DNA of 64,000 bases from UBA4285 sp050944355 (GCA_050944355.1 JBMNQX010000001.1:353594-417593), one strand, 5' to 3'. Positions 33,970 to 43,398 are shown, numbered from the stretch's first letter. Numbers and translations are program-made. Notes: generated from the sequence alone by a model not told the origin.

Positions 33970-34416
33970 TTACATCTCGGCGGAATCCAGCATCACCGTG
34001 AACGGCCCCTCGTTCTGCAGTTCGACCTGCATCTCGGCTCCGAATTCACCGTGCTCGACCGGTCTTCCGTACTCTTTTGCTTTTTTCAGAAGATATTCGT
34101 AGAGCTCTTCGGCTCTCTTCGGCTCCAGCGCTTTCGTGAAACCCGGGCGATGGCCGTGTCTCATGTCGGCGTAAAGCGTAAACTGCGAGACAATCAGCAC
34201 CGAGCCGCCCTGATCTTCGAGGCTCTGATTGGTCTTCCCGTTTTCATCCGGCAGAATCCGCAGCTTCATGCATTTGTCAAGGAGATGATCGACGACAGTT
34301 TCATCGTCGCCTTCGGTAAAGCCGGCGAAGATGAGAAATCCGTTTCCGATTTTTCCGATTATTTTCCCGTCCACGGCGACAGATGCGCGGGACACTACCT
34401 GAACCAGCAGTCTCAT
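33970..34416 (-). CDS. dtd: D-aminoacyl-tRNA deacylase
   Basis: 148 residues. Removes D-amino acids mischarged on tRNA. Both active-site motifs are present: SQFTLYAD and NEGPFT. Its start overlaps the metA stop by 4 bases (ATGA), so it is translationally coupled to metA. Confidence 0.96.
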   Translation of the reverse strand: MRLLVQVVSRASVAVDGKIIGKIGNGFLIFAGFTEGDDETVVDHLLDKCMKLRILPDENGKTNQSLEDQGGSVLIVSQFTLYADMRHGHRPGFTKALEPKRAEELYEYLLKKAKEYGRPVEHGEFGAEMQVELQNEGPFTVMLDSAEM

Positions 34417-35351
34417 GATTCCTCCTGAGGATCGGCCGGATCATCCGTGAGAATGTACGGCGTGATCTGATATACGTAATAGTTGAGCCAGTTGGCGTAC
34501 AAAATGTTCGCGTGTGAGCGCCAGGATAGAATAGGCCGCTGCGTCGGGTCGTCGTTCGGGTAATAATTGACCGGGATTTCCGGGCCGAGGCCTTTCTTGA
34601 TATCGCGGACATACTCGTTGTGCAGAGTCATCCGTTCATACTCCGGATGTCCCATGACAAATATTTTCTTTCCCTCTTCGGCCATGATGATATAAATGCC
34701 GGCTTCTTTGGAATCCGCGAGGATTTTCAGTCGGCTGTCGCTCCGGATATCTTCCTGGCAGGCTTCGGTGTAACGCGAGTGCGGCGCATAGAAATAGTCG
34801 TCAAACCCGCGCACCAGCGGCTCTTTACGGTTCATCACGCGGTGGCGGTACACGCCGGACAGCTTGGCCGGCAGCATCATTTTGCGGATTCCGTAGTGAT
34901 GATACAGTCCCGCCTGCGCTCCCCAGCAGATATAGAGTGTGCTCGTCACATGCGTTGTGCCCCAGTCCATCACTTTCGTGATCTCGTCCCAGTAGTCCAC
35001 TTTCTCAAACGGAATCGTCTCGACCGGAGCTCCTGTGATGATCATGCCGTCGAATTTCTTTTTCCGGATTTCCGCGAAAGTCTTGTAGAACTGAGCCATA
35101 TGCAGCGGCGACGTGTGCCTGGATACATGGCTGGTCAGCTGAAGGAATGAGATGTCCGTCTGCAGCGGTGAATTTGAAAGGCACCGCAGCAGGTCCAGCT
35201 CTGTGTTCTCTTTTAACGGCATCAGATTGACGATCAGCACTTTCAGCGGACGGATGTCCTGCGAAAGCGCGCGGCTCTCGTCCATGACGAATATATTTTC
35301 GTGTTCCAGCTGTTCTTTCGCCGGAAGTCCATTCTGAATTTTGATCGGCAT
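34413..35351 (-). CDS. metAA: Homoserine O-acetyltransferase (MetA family)
   Basis: 312 residues. First committed step of methionine synthesis. Nucleophile Cys142 in ICWGAQAG; His and Glu in GHPEYERMTL. Residue 111 is Glu (TGAPVETIPF); in this family Glu111 accompanies acetyl-CoA use and Gly111 succinyl-CoA use (established for B. cereus and E. coli enzymes), so acetylation is predicted. Only 60 bases separate it from ligA and no SAM riboswitch is visible. Confidence 0.93.
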   Translation of the reverse strand: MPIKIQNGLPAKEQLEHENIFVMDESRALSQDIRPLKVLIVNLMPLKENTELDLLRCLSNSPLQTDISFLQLTSHVSRHTSPLHMAQFYKTFAEIRKKKFDGMIITGAPVETIPFEKVDYWDEITKVMDWGTTHVTSTLYICWGAQAGLYHHYGIRKMMLPAKLSGVYRHRVMNRKEPLVRGFDDYFYAPHSRYTEACQEDIRSDSRLKILADSKEAGIYIIMAEEGKKIFVMGHPEYERMTLHNEYVRDIKKGLGPEIPVNYYPNDDPTQRPILSWRSHANILYANWLNYYVYQITPYILTDDPADPQEES

Positions 35352-35411
35352 AATACCTGCTTTCCGGATCCGCGTCCACTTTGCGGATGACAGTCAGTAT
35401 CGGAATCGATT

Positions 35412-37385
35412 TTACAGCAGATCCTCCCTGCCTGCAAGTTTGAGGAAGTCTTCCTCGGATATCACCGGAACGCCGAGTTTCTCGGCTGTCCTGTTTTTCG
35501 TCGACGTGGAAGCCTTGTCATTGTTGATCAGATATGAAGTTTTGCCGGAGACCGACCCGCTGACTTTGCCGCCCATCGAGACGATCAGATCGCGCAGTTC
35601 GGAGCGGTTTGAGAAATGTTCGAGTCCTCCCGTGATGACAAATGTCTTTCCGCTCACGCTTTCATGACGGCTGCTCTGTTCCTTTTTCAGATGAACTTCG
35701 GCCAGAACGTCTTCAAAGTCTTTTTTCTTCTCCGGATTTTTGAAGAAATCTATCCAGGCGTCAGCCGTCGCCTCACCGATTCCGTTTATCGCCATCAGCT
35801 GTTCCTTTGAGGCATTCATAAGCGCCTCCGGCTCCTCACCGATGGCCCCGACGATCAGTCTCGCCGTCGCGAGCCCGATTCCTGCGATTCCGAATCCGTA
35901 GACTACTCTCGTGATCGTTGTGTCTCTGGAATTTTCAACCGCATTCATCAGATTCTCAAAGAATTTGTCGCCGAATCCCTTCATGGCCACGATGTCTTCG
36001 CGATAACGGTCGAGATGATACAAATCCCGGAACGTGTGCACAAATCCGCTCTGAATGAATTTTTCGAGTGTCTTCTCGCTCAGGCCCTCGATGTTCATCG
36101 CGTCGCGGCTGGCGAAATTCGCGAACGACTTCACATGTTTTGCCTGGCAGTCCGGATTCGTGCAGTAGAGAGTCCTTACGTCGCCTTCCTCGTGAATCAC
36201 GGTTTTTGCGCCGCACACCGGGCAGGTGTCAGGGATGGGCAGTGTTCCGCTGCCGGTGAGATTTTCAGCGATCTGCGGGATGATCATGTTCGCCTTGAAT
36301 ACCCGGATTGTGTCGCCGATTCCGAGTTTCAGGCTCTGTACGATGCTCACATTGTGCACGCTGGCGCGCTTTACTTTTGTTCCCTCGAGCTCGACCTCGT
36401 CAAATACAGCGACCGGATTGATCAGACCCGTGCGGCTGGCGAGCCATTCCACCTTGCGGAGGGTCGTGTCGGCCGTCTCGTCCTTCCATTTGAACGCGAT
36501 CGCGTTGCGCGGGAACTTGGCTGTCGTGCCGAGCGAATCGCCGTAGGCGATGTCGTCGAGCAGGAGCACCAGCCCGTCGGACGGAAAGTCGTTGTTCACG
36601 ATTTCTTTTTCAAACCATTTCACGGCGTCCGGCAGCGTCCTGCCCGTGACTCTTTTATATCCGACGACCGTAAAGCCGAGAGACGCCAGCCATTTGAACT
36701 GTTCTTCCCTCGAGTTCTTAAAATCCACGCCGTCCGCCTGAACGAGGGCAAACGCGTAAAAGCGGACGTTCCGCTGTTCTGTGATTTTATTGTTCAGCTG
36801 TCTCACCGCACCGGCGCACAAATTTCTCGGGTTTTTGTACTTTGCCTCGGTCTCCGGCAGCTCTTCGTTAATGCGGTTGAAGTCGGAGTACGTGATGATC
36901 GCTTCGCCGCGCAGAATAAGTCTTCCTCTGAACGGAATGTGCAGCGGCAGATTTTTGAAAACTCTCGCGTTGTTCGTGACGATTTCGCCGACAAGACCGT
37001 TGCCCCGCGTCACGGCTTTGGCCAGTTCCCCGTTTTCATAGGTAAGAACCACGGTGAGCCCGTCCATTTTCCATGAGAGGAGCGCCTCCTGGGATCCGAG
37101 CCAGCTCACCAATTCGTCGACGTTTTTCGTCTTGTCGAGCGAGAGCATCGGTTTTTCGTGCGCTTCTTTCGGCAGCGACGAGAGAGTCTCGTATCCCACG
37201 TGAACGGTCGGCGAGTCGGAAAGCACACTGCCGGTCTGCTCCTCGAGCTGTTTCAGTTCGTCATAGAGCCGGTCGTATTCGAAGTTCGACATGATCTCGC
37301 CGCTCTCCGAGTAATACGCCTTTCCGGCTTTGTTGAGAATTTCGACCAGCTCTTTCATCCGTTTCATTTTATCGTCATTATTCAT
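35412..37385 (-). CDS. ligA: NAD-dependent DNA ligase
   Basis: 657 residues. Domain Ia and adenylation domain with nucleophile Lys106 in WKMDG (usual E-x-KxDG, here with Ser before), OB-fold, zinc finger CPVCG...CTNPDC, helix-hairpin-helix repeats and a C-terminal BRCT domain (GKTFVITGGLEHFSNRSELR). The adenylation motifs differ from classical LigA (TRGNG for TRGDG) in the manner of a clade common in Lachnospiraceae. Overlaps the pseudouridine synthase gene by 8 bases. Confidence 0.95.
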   Translation of the reverse strand: MNNDDKMKRMKELVEILNKAGKAYYSESGEIMSNFEYDRLYDELKQLEEQTGSVLSDSPTVHVGYETLSSLPKEAHEKPMLSLDKTKNVDELVSWLGSQEALLSWKMDGLTVVLTYENGELAKAVTRGNGLVGEIVTNNARVFKNLPLHIPFRGRLILRGEAIITYSDFNRINEELPETEAKYKNPRNLCAGAVRQLNNKITEQRNVRFYAFALVQADGVDFKNSREEQFKWLASLGFTVVGYKRVTGRTLPDAVKWFEKEIVNNDFPSDGLVLLLDDIAYGDSLGTTAKFPRNAIAFKWKDETADTTLRKVEWLASRTGLINPVAVFDEVELEGTKVKRASVHNVSIVQSLKLGIGDTIRVFKANMIIPQIAENLTGSGTLPIPDTCPVCGAKTVIHEEGDVRTLYCTNPDCQAKHVKSFANFASRDAMNIEGLSEKTLEKFIQSGFVHTFRDLYHLDRYREDIVAMKGFGDKFFENLMNAVENSRDTTITRVVYGFGIAGIGLATARLIVGAIGEEPEALMNASKEQLMAINGIGEATADAWIDFFKNPEKKKDFEDVLAEVHLKKEQSSRHESVSGKTFVITGGLEHFSNRSELRDLIVSMGGKVSGSVSGKTSYLINNDKASTSTKNRTAEKLGVPVISEEDFLKLAGREDLL

Positions 37386-38094
37386 GATTCATCCTCAGCT
37401 CTTTCAGCAGTTCTGTGTATTCCTCTTCGCTCAGGTTCCGCCATTTTCCGGGCGCCAGACCGTCCAGTCGGATATTCATGACGCGCACGCGCACAAGCCT
37501 TGTCACGCGGCAGCCGCACTTCTCGCACATCCGGCGGATCTGCCGGTTCAGGCCCTGGATCAGGATGATACGAAACTGCTTTTCGCCTACCTTCTCGCAG
37601 CGGCACGGCGCCGTCGTCCTGTCAAGCTCCGGCAGATAGATGCCGCCCGACATCTTCCTGACAAATGCGTCTGTCACCGGTCTGTCGATATCGACGATAT
37701 ATTCCTTCTCGTGTCTGTATCTGGCGCTGGTCATCCGGTTCATGATCTCGCCGTTGTTCGTGAGCAGAATCAGCCCTTCCGAGTCTTTGTCGAGCCGGCC
37801 GATCGTGAAAATCCGGCGCCCGTAATGAATATACCGGATAATGTCGTTTTCGCCCTGACTGTCAGAGGACGTGCAGACGATGCCTTTGGGTTTGTTAAAC
37901 GCGATCAGCACATCCTGATTCTGCTCTTCCACCAGCCGTCCGTCCACGCAGACGCGCTCGCCGTCATCTACGACATCACCGGGCACGGCTTTCCGCCCGT
38001 CGATCGTGACTCTGCCCTCTTCCACCAGACGGTCGCCGGCGCGCCTTGAGCAGACACCATTCATGCTCAGATATTTGTTGATACGGGTACCCAT
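37378..38094 (-). CDS. rRNA pseudouridine synthase, RsuA/RluF family
   Basis: 238 residues. N-terminal S4 RNA-binding domain (RINKYLSMNGVCSRRAGDRL) and catalytic domain with the Asp in GRLDKDSEGLILLTN. C-terminal IQGLNRQIRRMCEKCGCRVT is RluF-like (23S rRNA U2604) more than RsuA-like, but the target base cannot be proved. Upstream partner of ligA. Confidence 0.92.
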   Translation of the reverse strand: MGTRINKYLSMNGVCSRRAGDRLVEEGRVTIDGRKAVPGDVVDDGERVCVDGRLVEEQNQDVLIAFNKPKGIVCTSSDSQGENDIIRYIHYGRRIFTIGRLDKDSEGLILLTNNGEIMNRMTSARYRHEKEYIVDIDRPVTDAFVRKMSGGIYLPELDRTTAPCRCEKVGEKQFRIILIQGLNRQIRRMCEKCGCRVTRLVRVRVMNIRLDGLAPGKWRNLSEEEYTELLKELRMNHE

Positions 38095-38213
38095 TCAACA
38101 GTGCCCTCTTCTTTTCCTGGTTATTTATTGTCACGAGCGAATTATACCACATAATTTCACGGCTTCCGTAAAGCTGTATTCATTCCCCGCTGAAACAAGC
38201 CGGGTAATTTTTC

Positions 38214-38242
38214 TTGCCACTCCGAAGCAATTGTTGTATAGT
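38214..38242 (+). promoter_or_regulatory. Promoter of tRNA-Arg
   Basis: -35 TTGCCA (38214-38219), 17-base spacer, -10 TATAGT (38237-38242), starting transcription just ahead of the tRNA. Confidence 0.7.
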
Positions 38243-38252
38243 TATATCGTTC

Positions 38253-38325
38253 GTGCGTGTAGCTCAGCGGATAGAGCGTTCGCCTCCGGAGCGAAAGGCC
38301 GAGGGTTCGATCCCCTCCACGCACA
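38253..38325 (+). tRNA. tRNA-Arg (anticodon CCG)
   Basis: 73-nt cloverleaf: acceptor GTGCGTG/CACGCAC, D-arm with AGCTCAGCGGATAGAGC, anticodon stem TTCGC/GCGAA around loop CTCCGGA (CCG reads CGG), T-arm GAGGG-TTCGATC-CCCTC. CCA is not encoded. Monocistronic, followed by a terminator. Confidence 0.97.
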
Positions 38326-38326
38326 T

Positions 38327-38357
38327 AGCCGTCCCTCATCTGAGAGACGGCTTGTTT
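38327..38357 (+). terminator. Terminator of tRNA-Arg
   Basis: AGCCGTC-CTC/GAG-GACGGCT stem and a TTGTTTTTTC tail, 2 bases after the tRNA. Confidence 0.85.
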
Positions 38358-38379
38358 TTTCTTTCCCGGGCTTTGCTGT

Positions 38380-39387
38380 TTACATGGTCAGCCGGCCTTT
38401 TTCTCTTTCATAAAAGTAAACGTGATCCGACAACACTTCATCCGGCGAAACTTCTTTCTCATTCACACTGCGGACCATTTCGTCGAGCTCGCGTCTGACA
38501 TCGGCGCTGCATTTTCCGCTGCTGTACCCCGTGAATGACCGGGTCGGGAGCAACAGGACCTCGTGCACGGATGAAGGAATGATGATCAGATCGCTGCCTG
38601 TCTTATCGGCGAAATCCTGAAGGACATTTTCATAGAATATACACGCAGCTCCCTGAACTTTCGTCTCATTTGTCAGGACATATATCTCCGGACCTCCGGC
38701 ATCCCAGGCCGTCTGAACCTCTCCGTCTTTCTGGTACAAATCACCTTTATATTTTTCGTCAGTTGTGTCATCCTCAGCCACATCTGTCTGTTCGCGCATC
38801 ATGTCGAGCAGAACCCTGCGCAGCGGACTGATCTTCGGCGGCAGAAGTTTCGGCGCGTTGACGGCCGCCTCGCGGAACAACTTTTCCTGCGGAATCCCCC
38901 AATTTGTCAGATTCTGATTGCGGATGACAAATGAAGTGAAATACTCTTCGCTGTCGATAAGACAATAGTACACAACCGCAAGGTCGAGGATTCTCTGATG
39001 CGGTATTTCCTCCAGAACATCGCGGTTCGCTTTGTAGTTGACAATTTTGTACGCGACAGATCCGCTCAGATTTGAATAGCTGCTGAAAAATCCCGGCGCG
39101 AGGTCAAGCCTCGTCCTTTTTTCACCGTAAGCCGCATAGATCTTCCCGGCGAGTTCCCGGATGTCAGCGCCTTCTTTGTACTCCCGGAAATACGGCATGA
39201 GATAAACCGTCGGCGACAGTCCGGACCGGGAATCCCGGATTTCGAGTCCCTCCGCGCTGCACCCGTTGTTTTTCCGGATTTTCCGCACCTGAACATACGT
39301 GTTCTCCGGCGTCAGCGAACCGACCTGAGCGACGATGCCCTGAAGAAAATACTGATACTGCGTCTCTTCGTTTTCCTGCTGTTTCAT
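38380..39387 (-). CDS. DUF5688 family protein
   Basis: 335 residues, no signal peptide or membrane span. The layout (YLMPYFREYKEGADIRELAG, a mid-region with SVAYKIVNYKANRDVLEEIP, and TSFVIRNQNLTNWGI, and a C-terminal LIIIPSSVHEVLLLP) fits DUF5688, a large family in gut Lachnospiraceae often present in many copies per genome. Function unknown. It has a leader with a promoter and a terminator-like hairpin about 110 bases upstream of its start. Confidence 0.75.
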   Translation of the reverse strand: MKQQENEETQYQYFLQGIVAQVGSLTPENTYVQVRKIRKNNGCSAEGLEIRDSRSGLSPTVYLMPYFREYKEGADIRELAGKIYAAYGEKRTRLDLAPGFFSSYSNLSGSVAYKIVNYKANRDVLEEIPHQRILDLAVVYYCLIDSEEYFTSFVIRNQNLTNWGIPQEKLFREAAVNAPKLLPPKISPLRRVLLDMMREQTDVAEDDTTDEKYKGDLYQKDGEVQTAWDAGGPEIYVLTNETKVQGAACIFYENVLQDFADKTGSDLIIIPSSVHEVLLLPTRSFTGYSSGKCSADVRRELDEMVRSVNEKEVSPDEVLSDHVYFYEREKGRLTM

Positions 39388-39494
39388 AAAACTGCTCCCC
39401 CTGTAAAGAAAAATTTTGTGCGCAGAAGTTTTTTACGCATCTGAATCAGGGAACGGAAGAAATCCCGAAAGAGAAAAATGAGAAAAAAGATGAA

Positions 39495-39549
39495 TAAAAA
39501 GCTTCCGGGCCGGAAGGCCCTTCGCGCAGGAAGGCATCGGATGATGCCT
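39495..39549 (-). terminator. Attenuator-like double hairpin in the DUF5688 leader
   Basis: On the minus strand, AGGCATC/GATGCCT with a 4-base loop (39532-39549) is followed by CTTCCGG/CCGGAAG (39502-39516) and T5. It lies between the predicted promoter and the gene, so a ~65-nt RNA would form unless transcription reads through. Confidence 0.6.
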
Positions 39550-39568
39550 GATGAATAATTATGAAATC

Positions 39569-39598
39569 ATTCTATCAGCTGATACCATTTCCCGTCAA
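39569..39598 (-). promoter_or_regulatory. Predicted promoter of the DUF5688 leader RNA
   Basis: -35 TTGACG (39593-39598), 18-base spacer, -10 TAGAAT (39569-39574) on the minus strand. Confidence 0.5.
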
Positions 39599-39627
39599 TA
39601 GCTGTCAGATGGAACCTGTAAAATATA

Positions 39628-39656
39628 TTGACTTTCAAAAGTCCTTATAATAAAAT
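39628..39656 (+). promoter_or_regulatory. Sigma-A promoter of rpsT
   Basis: -35 TTGACT (39628-39633), 17-base spacer, -10 TAAAAT (39651-39656). Confidence 0.65.
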
Positions 39657-39744
39657 ACTTTTCGTATGTTCGTATGTGAGACGTCCGTGTCTGCGTCTCC
39701 ATCGGCTTAAATTTACTTTGAATATATTACTGGAGGTGTTCATC

Positions 39745-40008
39745 TTGGCAAACATCAAGTCTGCAAAGAAGAGAGTCATCACTAATGCCAAAAGAGCAGA
39801 GCGCAACAAGGCGATCAAGACGAACGTCAAGACCGAGATCAAGAAGGTCGAGGCTGCCTGCGCCGCTTCTGACAAAGAGGCTGCCGCTGCCGCGCTGAAA
39901 GAAGCTACAGCGGTCATTGAGAAGGCTGCTTCTAAGGGCATTCTGCACAAGAATACTGCCGCAAACAAAGTTTCCCGTCTGACAAAGATGGTCAACAAGC
40001 TTGCGTAA
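39745..40008 (+). CDS. rpsT: 30S ribosomal protein S20
   Basis: 87 residues, starting with TTG at 39745, 8 bases behind GGAGG; the protein then begins MANIKSAKKRVITNAKRAER, exactly as in the family, so longer readings are wrong. Ends with the conserved NTAANKVSRLTKMVNKLA. S20 is an early 16S rRNA binder in 30S assembly. The TTG start may serve the translational autocontrol known for S20 in E. coli (UUG start). Confidence 0.96.
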   Translation: MANIKSAKKRVITNAKRAERNKAIKTNVKTEIKKVEAACAASDKEAAAAALKEATAVIEKAASKGILHKNTAANKVSRLTKMVNKLA

Positions 40009-40037
40009 AGGATCGTTTTATAAAGTCGGCTGAATGA

Positions 40038-40079
40038 TCAGGACTTCTGCCACACCCTGCGGAAGTCCTGATTTTTTTA
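40038..40079 (+). terminator. Terminator of rpsT
   Basis: TCAGGACTTC/GGAAGTCCTGA stem with an 11-base loop and a T7 tail; it overlaps the 3' end of the converging holA gene. Confidence 0.88.
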
Positions 40080-41084
40080 TTTCTGCACCACTTCGATGAT
40101 CAGAAGTTCCACTGCCACTTTCTCCTGAATCCGCCCGGTTCTTATTTTTTCACTCATGAGTGCGCAGGAATCCAGGATTTGTCTTGCCTTTTCATGTGTA
40201 AACTTTGAAGACTGTTCTTCATATTTGCGGACCTGAAACGCCTGAGCTCTGAGCTGTTTGGCCAGCTTTTCGTTAGAGTAGCCTTTTTTCTTTCCTTCCA
40301 TCACGCCCAGTATTCCTGTGAACTGGATTTCCATTCGGTTCAGGATGAAAGACGGGCTCACATTTTCCATGAGCATTTCCCTGTATAATTCCAGAGCTCG
40401 TCTCTGATTTCTTCTGCCGATTGAGTCGACCAGCGCGAAGATTGAGTTGTCCGCGACGTCAGAACTCACGGCCTGCACATCTTTATACCGGACGACAGGC
40501 TCATCGCCCGTGTACGCGATCAGCTTTTCAATCTCATTTTTCAAAAGACCCATCGTACTCCCGGTCTTCTCAAGGAGCAGCGAAACAGCCCCCGGCTCAA
40601 TCGACTTGCCGGCAGCCTGAAACTGCTTTCTCGCCCACGTTCTCAGCGAATTCTCAGACGGGGTCTTCATCTGCGCCGCCAGGCCGTTTTTGGCGATCGC
40701 CTTATACAGTTTTGATGAAGTCTCAACCGATTTTTCCGTGAAAACAAGATAAAGATAATCGGGGCAGCTGCCGACGAGGTCGAGGAGCTGCTTCGGCGGC
40801 TTTCCGAAAAAGCCGCATTCGTCGAGCACGATCATTCTCCGTTCCGCAAAAAACGGAAGCGTCTCGGCCGACGACATGACATCGTCGATATTTGTGCCGG
40901 TACCGGAATAAAACGAATAATTCATGTCATCATCGCCCACGATGGCCTTTTTCAGGTTGTCGCGGAACTGAAGCCGCAGATAATCTTCGTCTCCGTACAG
41001 CAGATAGACGTGGCGGAATTCCTGTTTCTCTATATCATTGTTGATCGCTTTCAGCGAATCGAAATCATCTTTTCTATAAGCCAT
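40077..41084 (-). CDS. holA: DNA polymerase III delta subunit
   Basis: 335 residues. Clamp-loader subunit that opens the beta clamp. YLLYGDEDYLRLQFRDNLKK opening, LDECGFFGKPPKQLLDLVGS (degenerate AAA+ region), VSLLLEKTGSTMGLLKNEIE and a C-terminal collar domain (LYREMLMENVSPSFILNRME). Overlaps comEC by 11 bases, the usual comEC-holA-rpsT neighbourhood of Firmicutes. Confidence 0.94.
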   Translation of the reverse strand: MAYRKDDFDSLKAINNDIEKQEFRHVYLLYGDEDYLRLQFRDNLKKAIVGDDDMNYSFYSGTGTNIDDVMSSAETLPFFAERRMIVLDECGFFGKPPKQLLDLVGSCPDYLYLVFTEKSVETSSKLYKAIAKNGLAAQMKTPSENSLRTWARKQFQAAGKSIEPGAVSLLLEKTGSTMGLLKNEIEKLIAYTGDEPVVRYKDVQAVSSDVADNSIFALVDSIGRRNQRRALELYREMLMENVSPSFILNRMEIQFTGILGVMEGKKKGYSNEKLAKQLRAQAFQVRKYEEQSSKFTHEKARQILDSCALMSEKIRTGRIQEKVAVELLIIEVVQK

Positions 41085-43398
41085 TTCCTGACTCCTTCAG
41101 CTGTAAGTGTACCACAAGACCATCCCCGTGGCGAACGGTGATCTGCCCAGTGTCTTTTGTGACAAAGTACGTTGCCCCTGCTTCTGAGAGATTATCAAGT
41201 GTCTCGCCTGCCGGATGCCCGTAGCGGTTTTTTCTGCCGCAGGAAATCAGCGCAGCTTCCGGATCCGCCGCCGTCAGAAACTCCGGGCAGCTTGCGCTCA
41301 CTGACCCGTGATGACCGGTCTTAAGTACATCCACATTTGTCACCTGTCCCTGCGCGAGAAGCTTTTTCTCCGTCACCTCGCCCGCGTCGCCCATGAACAG
41401 CACCGAGAATCCGCTCTCTTCATACCGCATCACCAGACTCTCTTCGTTTCTGTCCTCATTTACCTCGCCCGTTTCCGGCGACAGGATGGCAAATGAATAC
41501 TCATCCGCACGGACGCGGTCACCGGCTGCAAGAAAGGATACGGGAACATCCTTACTCTCCGCAATACTCAGCGCCTCTTCCTCTGTATCGCTTCGATTTC
41601 CGATGTCTGAGAGAAACAGGCGGCCGATTTCAAAATCATCCCCGGAAAGAATCTGCAGCGCACCGTTGATGTGATCTGTGTCTCCGTGTGTGATAAACAG
41701 ACCGTCGATTCTGTCGATCCCGTGAAACTTGAGAAACGGGGTCAGGTACCGGCTGCCGGCCTCTTGTGTTGAAGTCGACCCGCAGTCTATTACCCAGATT
41801 TTAGAGTCAGGACTCTGCAGAACGAGACAGTCGCCCTGCCCCACATCCAGCATATACAGAACAGATGATTTTGAGGCAGTCAGGGACAATCCGCGAGACA
41901 CAGCGGATAAAATCACTGCCGCGAAGCAGAGAGCGGCTGACAGACGTTTCCGCTTCTTCGCACATTTTCCGCTGCTTATAAATTGATCGGAATCAGCCAT
42001 CAGAAACAGACAAACTGACATCAGAACAACGGCGTACAGAATAACAGCATAAATCGGAGGTCTGCCTGTTATCAGACGTGAGCCGGGAATTTCAAGCGAA
42101 GTACGCCCAAGCCAGCTGAAAAACCGCAGCAGATTTGAGCCGGACGCGGCGAAAAATTTTCCAGCGGGGATATAGAGAAGACCGGAAATACCTGTTAGAA
42201 ATACACTGCAAAGAAGCAGTGAGGAAAGGGGAATTATCAACAGATTGATGAAAAAGGATCCGAGCGGGATTTCATAAAAGAGCCAGCTTTCGGCCGGAGC
42301 CATGGAAAGCGCGGCGGAAAGCCCGGCAGCGGCCGTATCGAGAAGCCCGCGGAGCAGTCTGCTTTTACAGTGATTTATCTTTTCCTGAAAACATGGATAG
42401 ATAAACGCCATGCCACCTATCGCGGAAAACGAAAGAATGAAACTTGCCGATGTCACGGCGCCGCAGCGGTCGGCCGTGATGAGAATAAAAGCAAGAGAAA
42501 GCGCACTGATGCGGTCGTAAGTCCGGCCGGTGAGCTCCGCTGCCAGAAACAGCAGATACATGATCAGCGCACGGCGGGCTGAAAGACCATTGCCCGTGAA
42601 AAAGCAGAAAAAAGCGGCGGCAGCGGCGCCGGCCGCACAGCCGACTGGTCTCGCGGCGCCGAAAGCGGACGCGAGGGTGCGCGCGGCGGAGCCCGCAAAT
42701 GTGATGTGCAGTCCGCTGATAGCGAGAAGATGCGCAATGCCGGCTTTCTGCCATAAACTCTTAAGATCGGGATTCAGTTCGGACCGGTCGCCAGTCATCA
42801 GAGAGAGAAACACTCCGGCGTCATCGGCATTTACCGTTTTCTCAAATACAGACTTCAGATTCTGCCGCAGCTGCCAGGAAGCTGTGTAGAGCATCCCTTC
42901 CGGTGGACTGCTCTCTTTGACCTCCGGATACGGAATCTGACAGACGATATCCTCAGAAGCCATCCAGCCGGCCTCATCGAAACCGCCGTCATTTCTCGCC
43001 GGCTCAAACTCTGACGCTTCGCCCTCTGCCACAATCCATGTCCCGGGCTCGTATTCTGTCTTCAGATGACTCAGGCGGATCCGAAACCCTTCTATACTTC
43101 CGGAATCGGACTCGCACTTACACCCGCTGACAACAGCCTGAAAACCGGCGTCGGTTTCCCGAATACTTTCAACGGTTCCGGAAATCGTCACATCACCCGA
43201 TTTAGCCGCGGCTTCTCTCATTTCATCCGGCGAAAGCGTCTTCATCCGATGCGGCAGCCAGATACTGCCGATTATCAGTACAAGACCGACAAACAGAAAA
43301 TCCGGGCTTTGAAGCAAAGAATATTTTGAAAAAAGAGAGATGTGCCGGTGAACATTCCGGCAGAGTACAGAAAAAGAATAATTTAATACAAGAATCAT
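41074..43398 (-). CDS. comEC: ComEC/Rec2 DNA-uptake channel
   Basis: 774 residues from the first in-frame ATG. N-terminal helices, OB-like domain (~70-150), competence domain with the GIAHLLAISGLHIT motif and ~8 membrane helices, then a C-terminal metallo-beta-lactamase domain (MLDVGQGDCLVLQS, THGDTDHINGAL, KTGHHGSVSAS). Imports single-stranded DNA. The usual N-terminus (RRPLLFAAAGWLVCLVC) is encoded in frame upstream, beginning at an ATC codon (43491) 9 bases behind GGGAGG, where an ATG is expected; the true start may be this rare codon or the ATG used here. Overlaps holA. Confidence 0.92.
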   Translation of the reverse strand: MILVLNYSFSVLCRNVHRHISLFSKYSLLQSPDFLFVGLVLIIGSIWLPHRMKTLSPDEMREAAAKSGDVTISGTVESIRETDAGFQAVVSGCKCESDSGSIEGFRIRLSHLKTEYEPGTWIVAEGEASEFEPARNDGGFDEAGWMASEDIVCQIPYPEVKESSPPEGMLYTASWQLRQNLKSVFEKTVNADDAGVFLSLMTGDRSELNPDLKSLWQKAGIAHLLAISGLHITFAGSAARTLASAFGAARPVGCAAGAAAAAFFCFFTGNGLSARRALIMYLLFLAAELTGRTYDRISALSLAFILITADRCGAVTSASFILSFSAIGGMAFIYPCFQEKINHCKSRLLRGLLDTAAAGLSAALSMAPAESWLFYEIPLGSFFINLLIIPLSSLLLCSVFLTGISGLLYIPAGKFFAASGSNLLRFFSWLGRTSLEIPGSRLITGRPPIYAVILYAVVLMSVCLFLMADSDQFISSGKCAKKRKRLSAALCFAAVILSAVSRGLSLTASKSSVLYMLDVGQGDCLVLQSPDSKIWVIDCGSTSTQEAGSRYLTPFLKFHGIDRIDGLFITHGDTDHINGALQILSGDDFEIGRLFLSDIGNRSDTEEEALSIAESKDVPVSFLAAGDRVRADEYSFAILSPETGEVNEDRNEESLVMRYEESGFSVLFMGDAGEVTEKKLLAQGQVTNVDVLKTGHHGSVSASCPEFLTAADPEAALISCGRKNRYGHPAGETLDNLSEAGATYFVTKDTGQITVRHGDGLVVHLQLKESGNGL

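Noticed and set aside
35352..35411. SAM riboswitch or T-box ahead of metA
   Set aside because: Only 60 bases separate ligA and metA, with none of the conserved elements.
35412..37385. LigA as a novel ligase, because of WKMDG and TRGNG changes
   Set aside because: The same changes are, to my knowledge, usual in a ligase clade common in Lachnospiraceae; all domains are present.
39628..39744. Longer N-terminus for S20 from an upstream ATG/TTG
   Set aside because: The promoter lies in this stretch, and the family N-terminus starts at the TTG at 39745 with a proper ribosome site.
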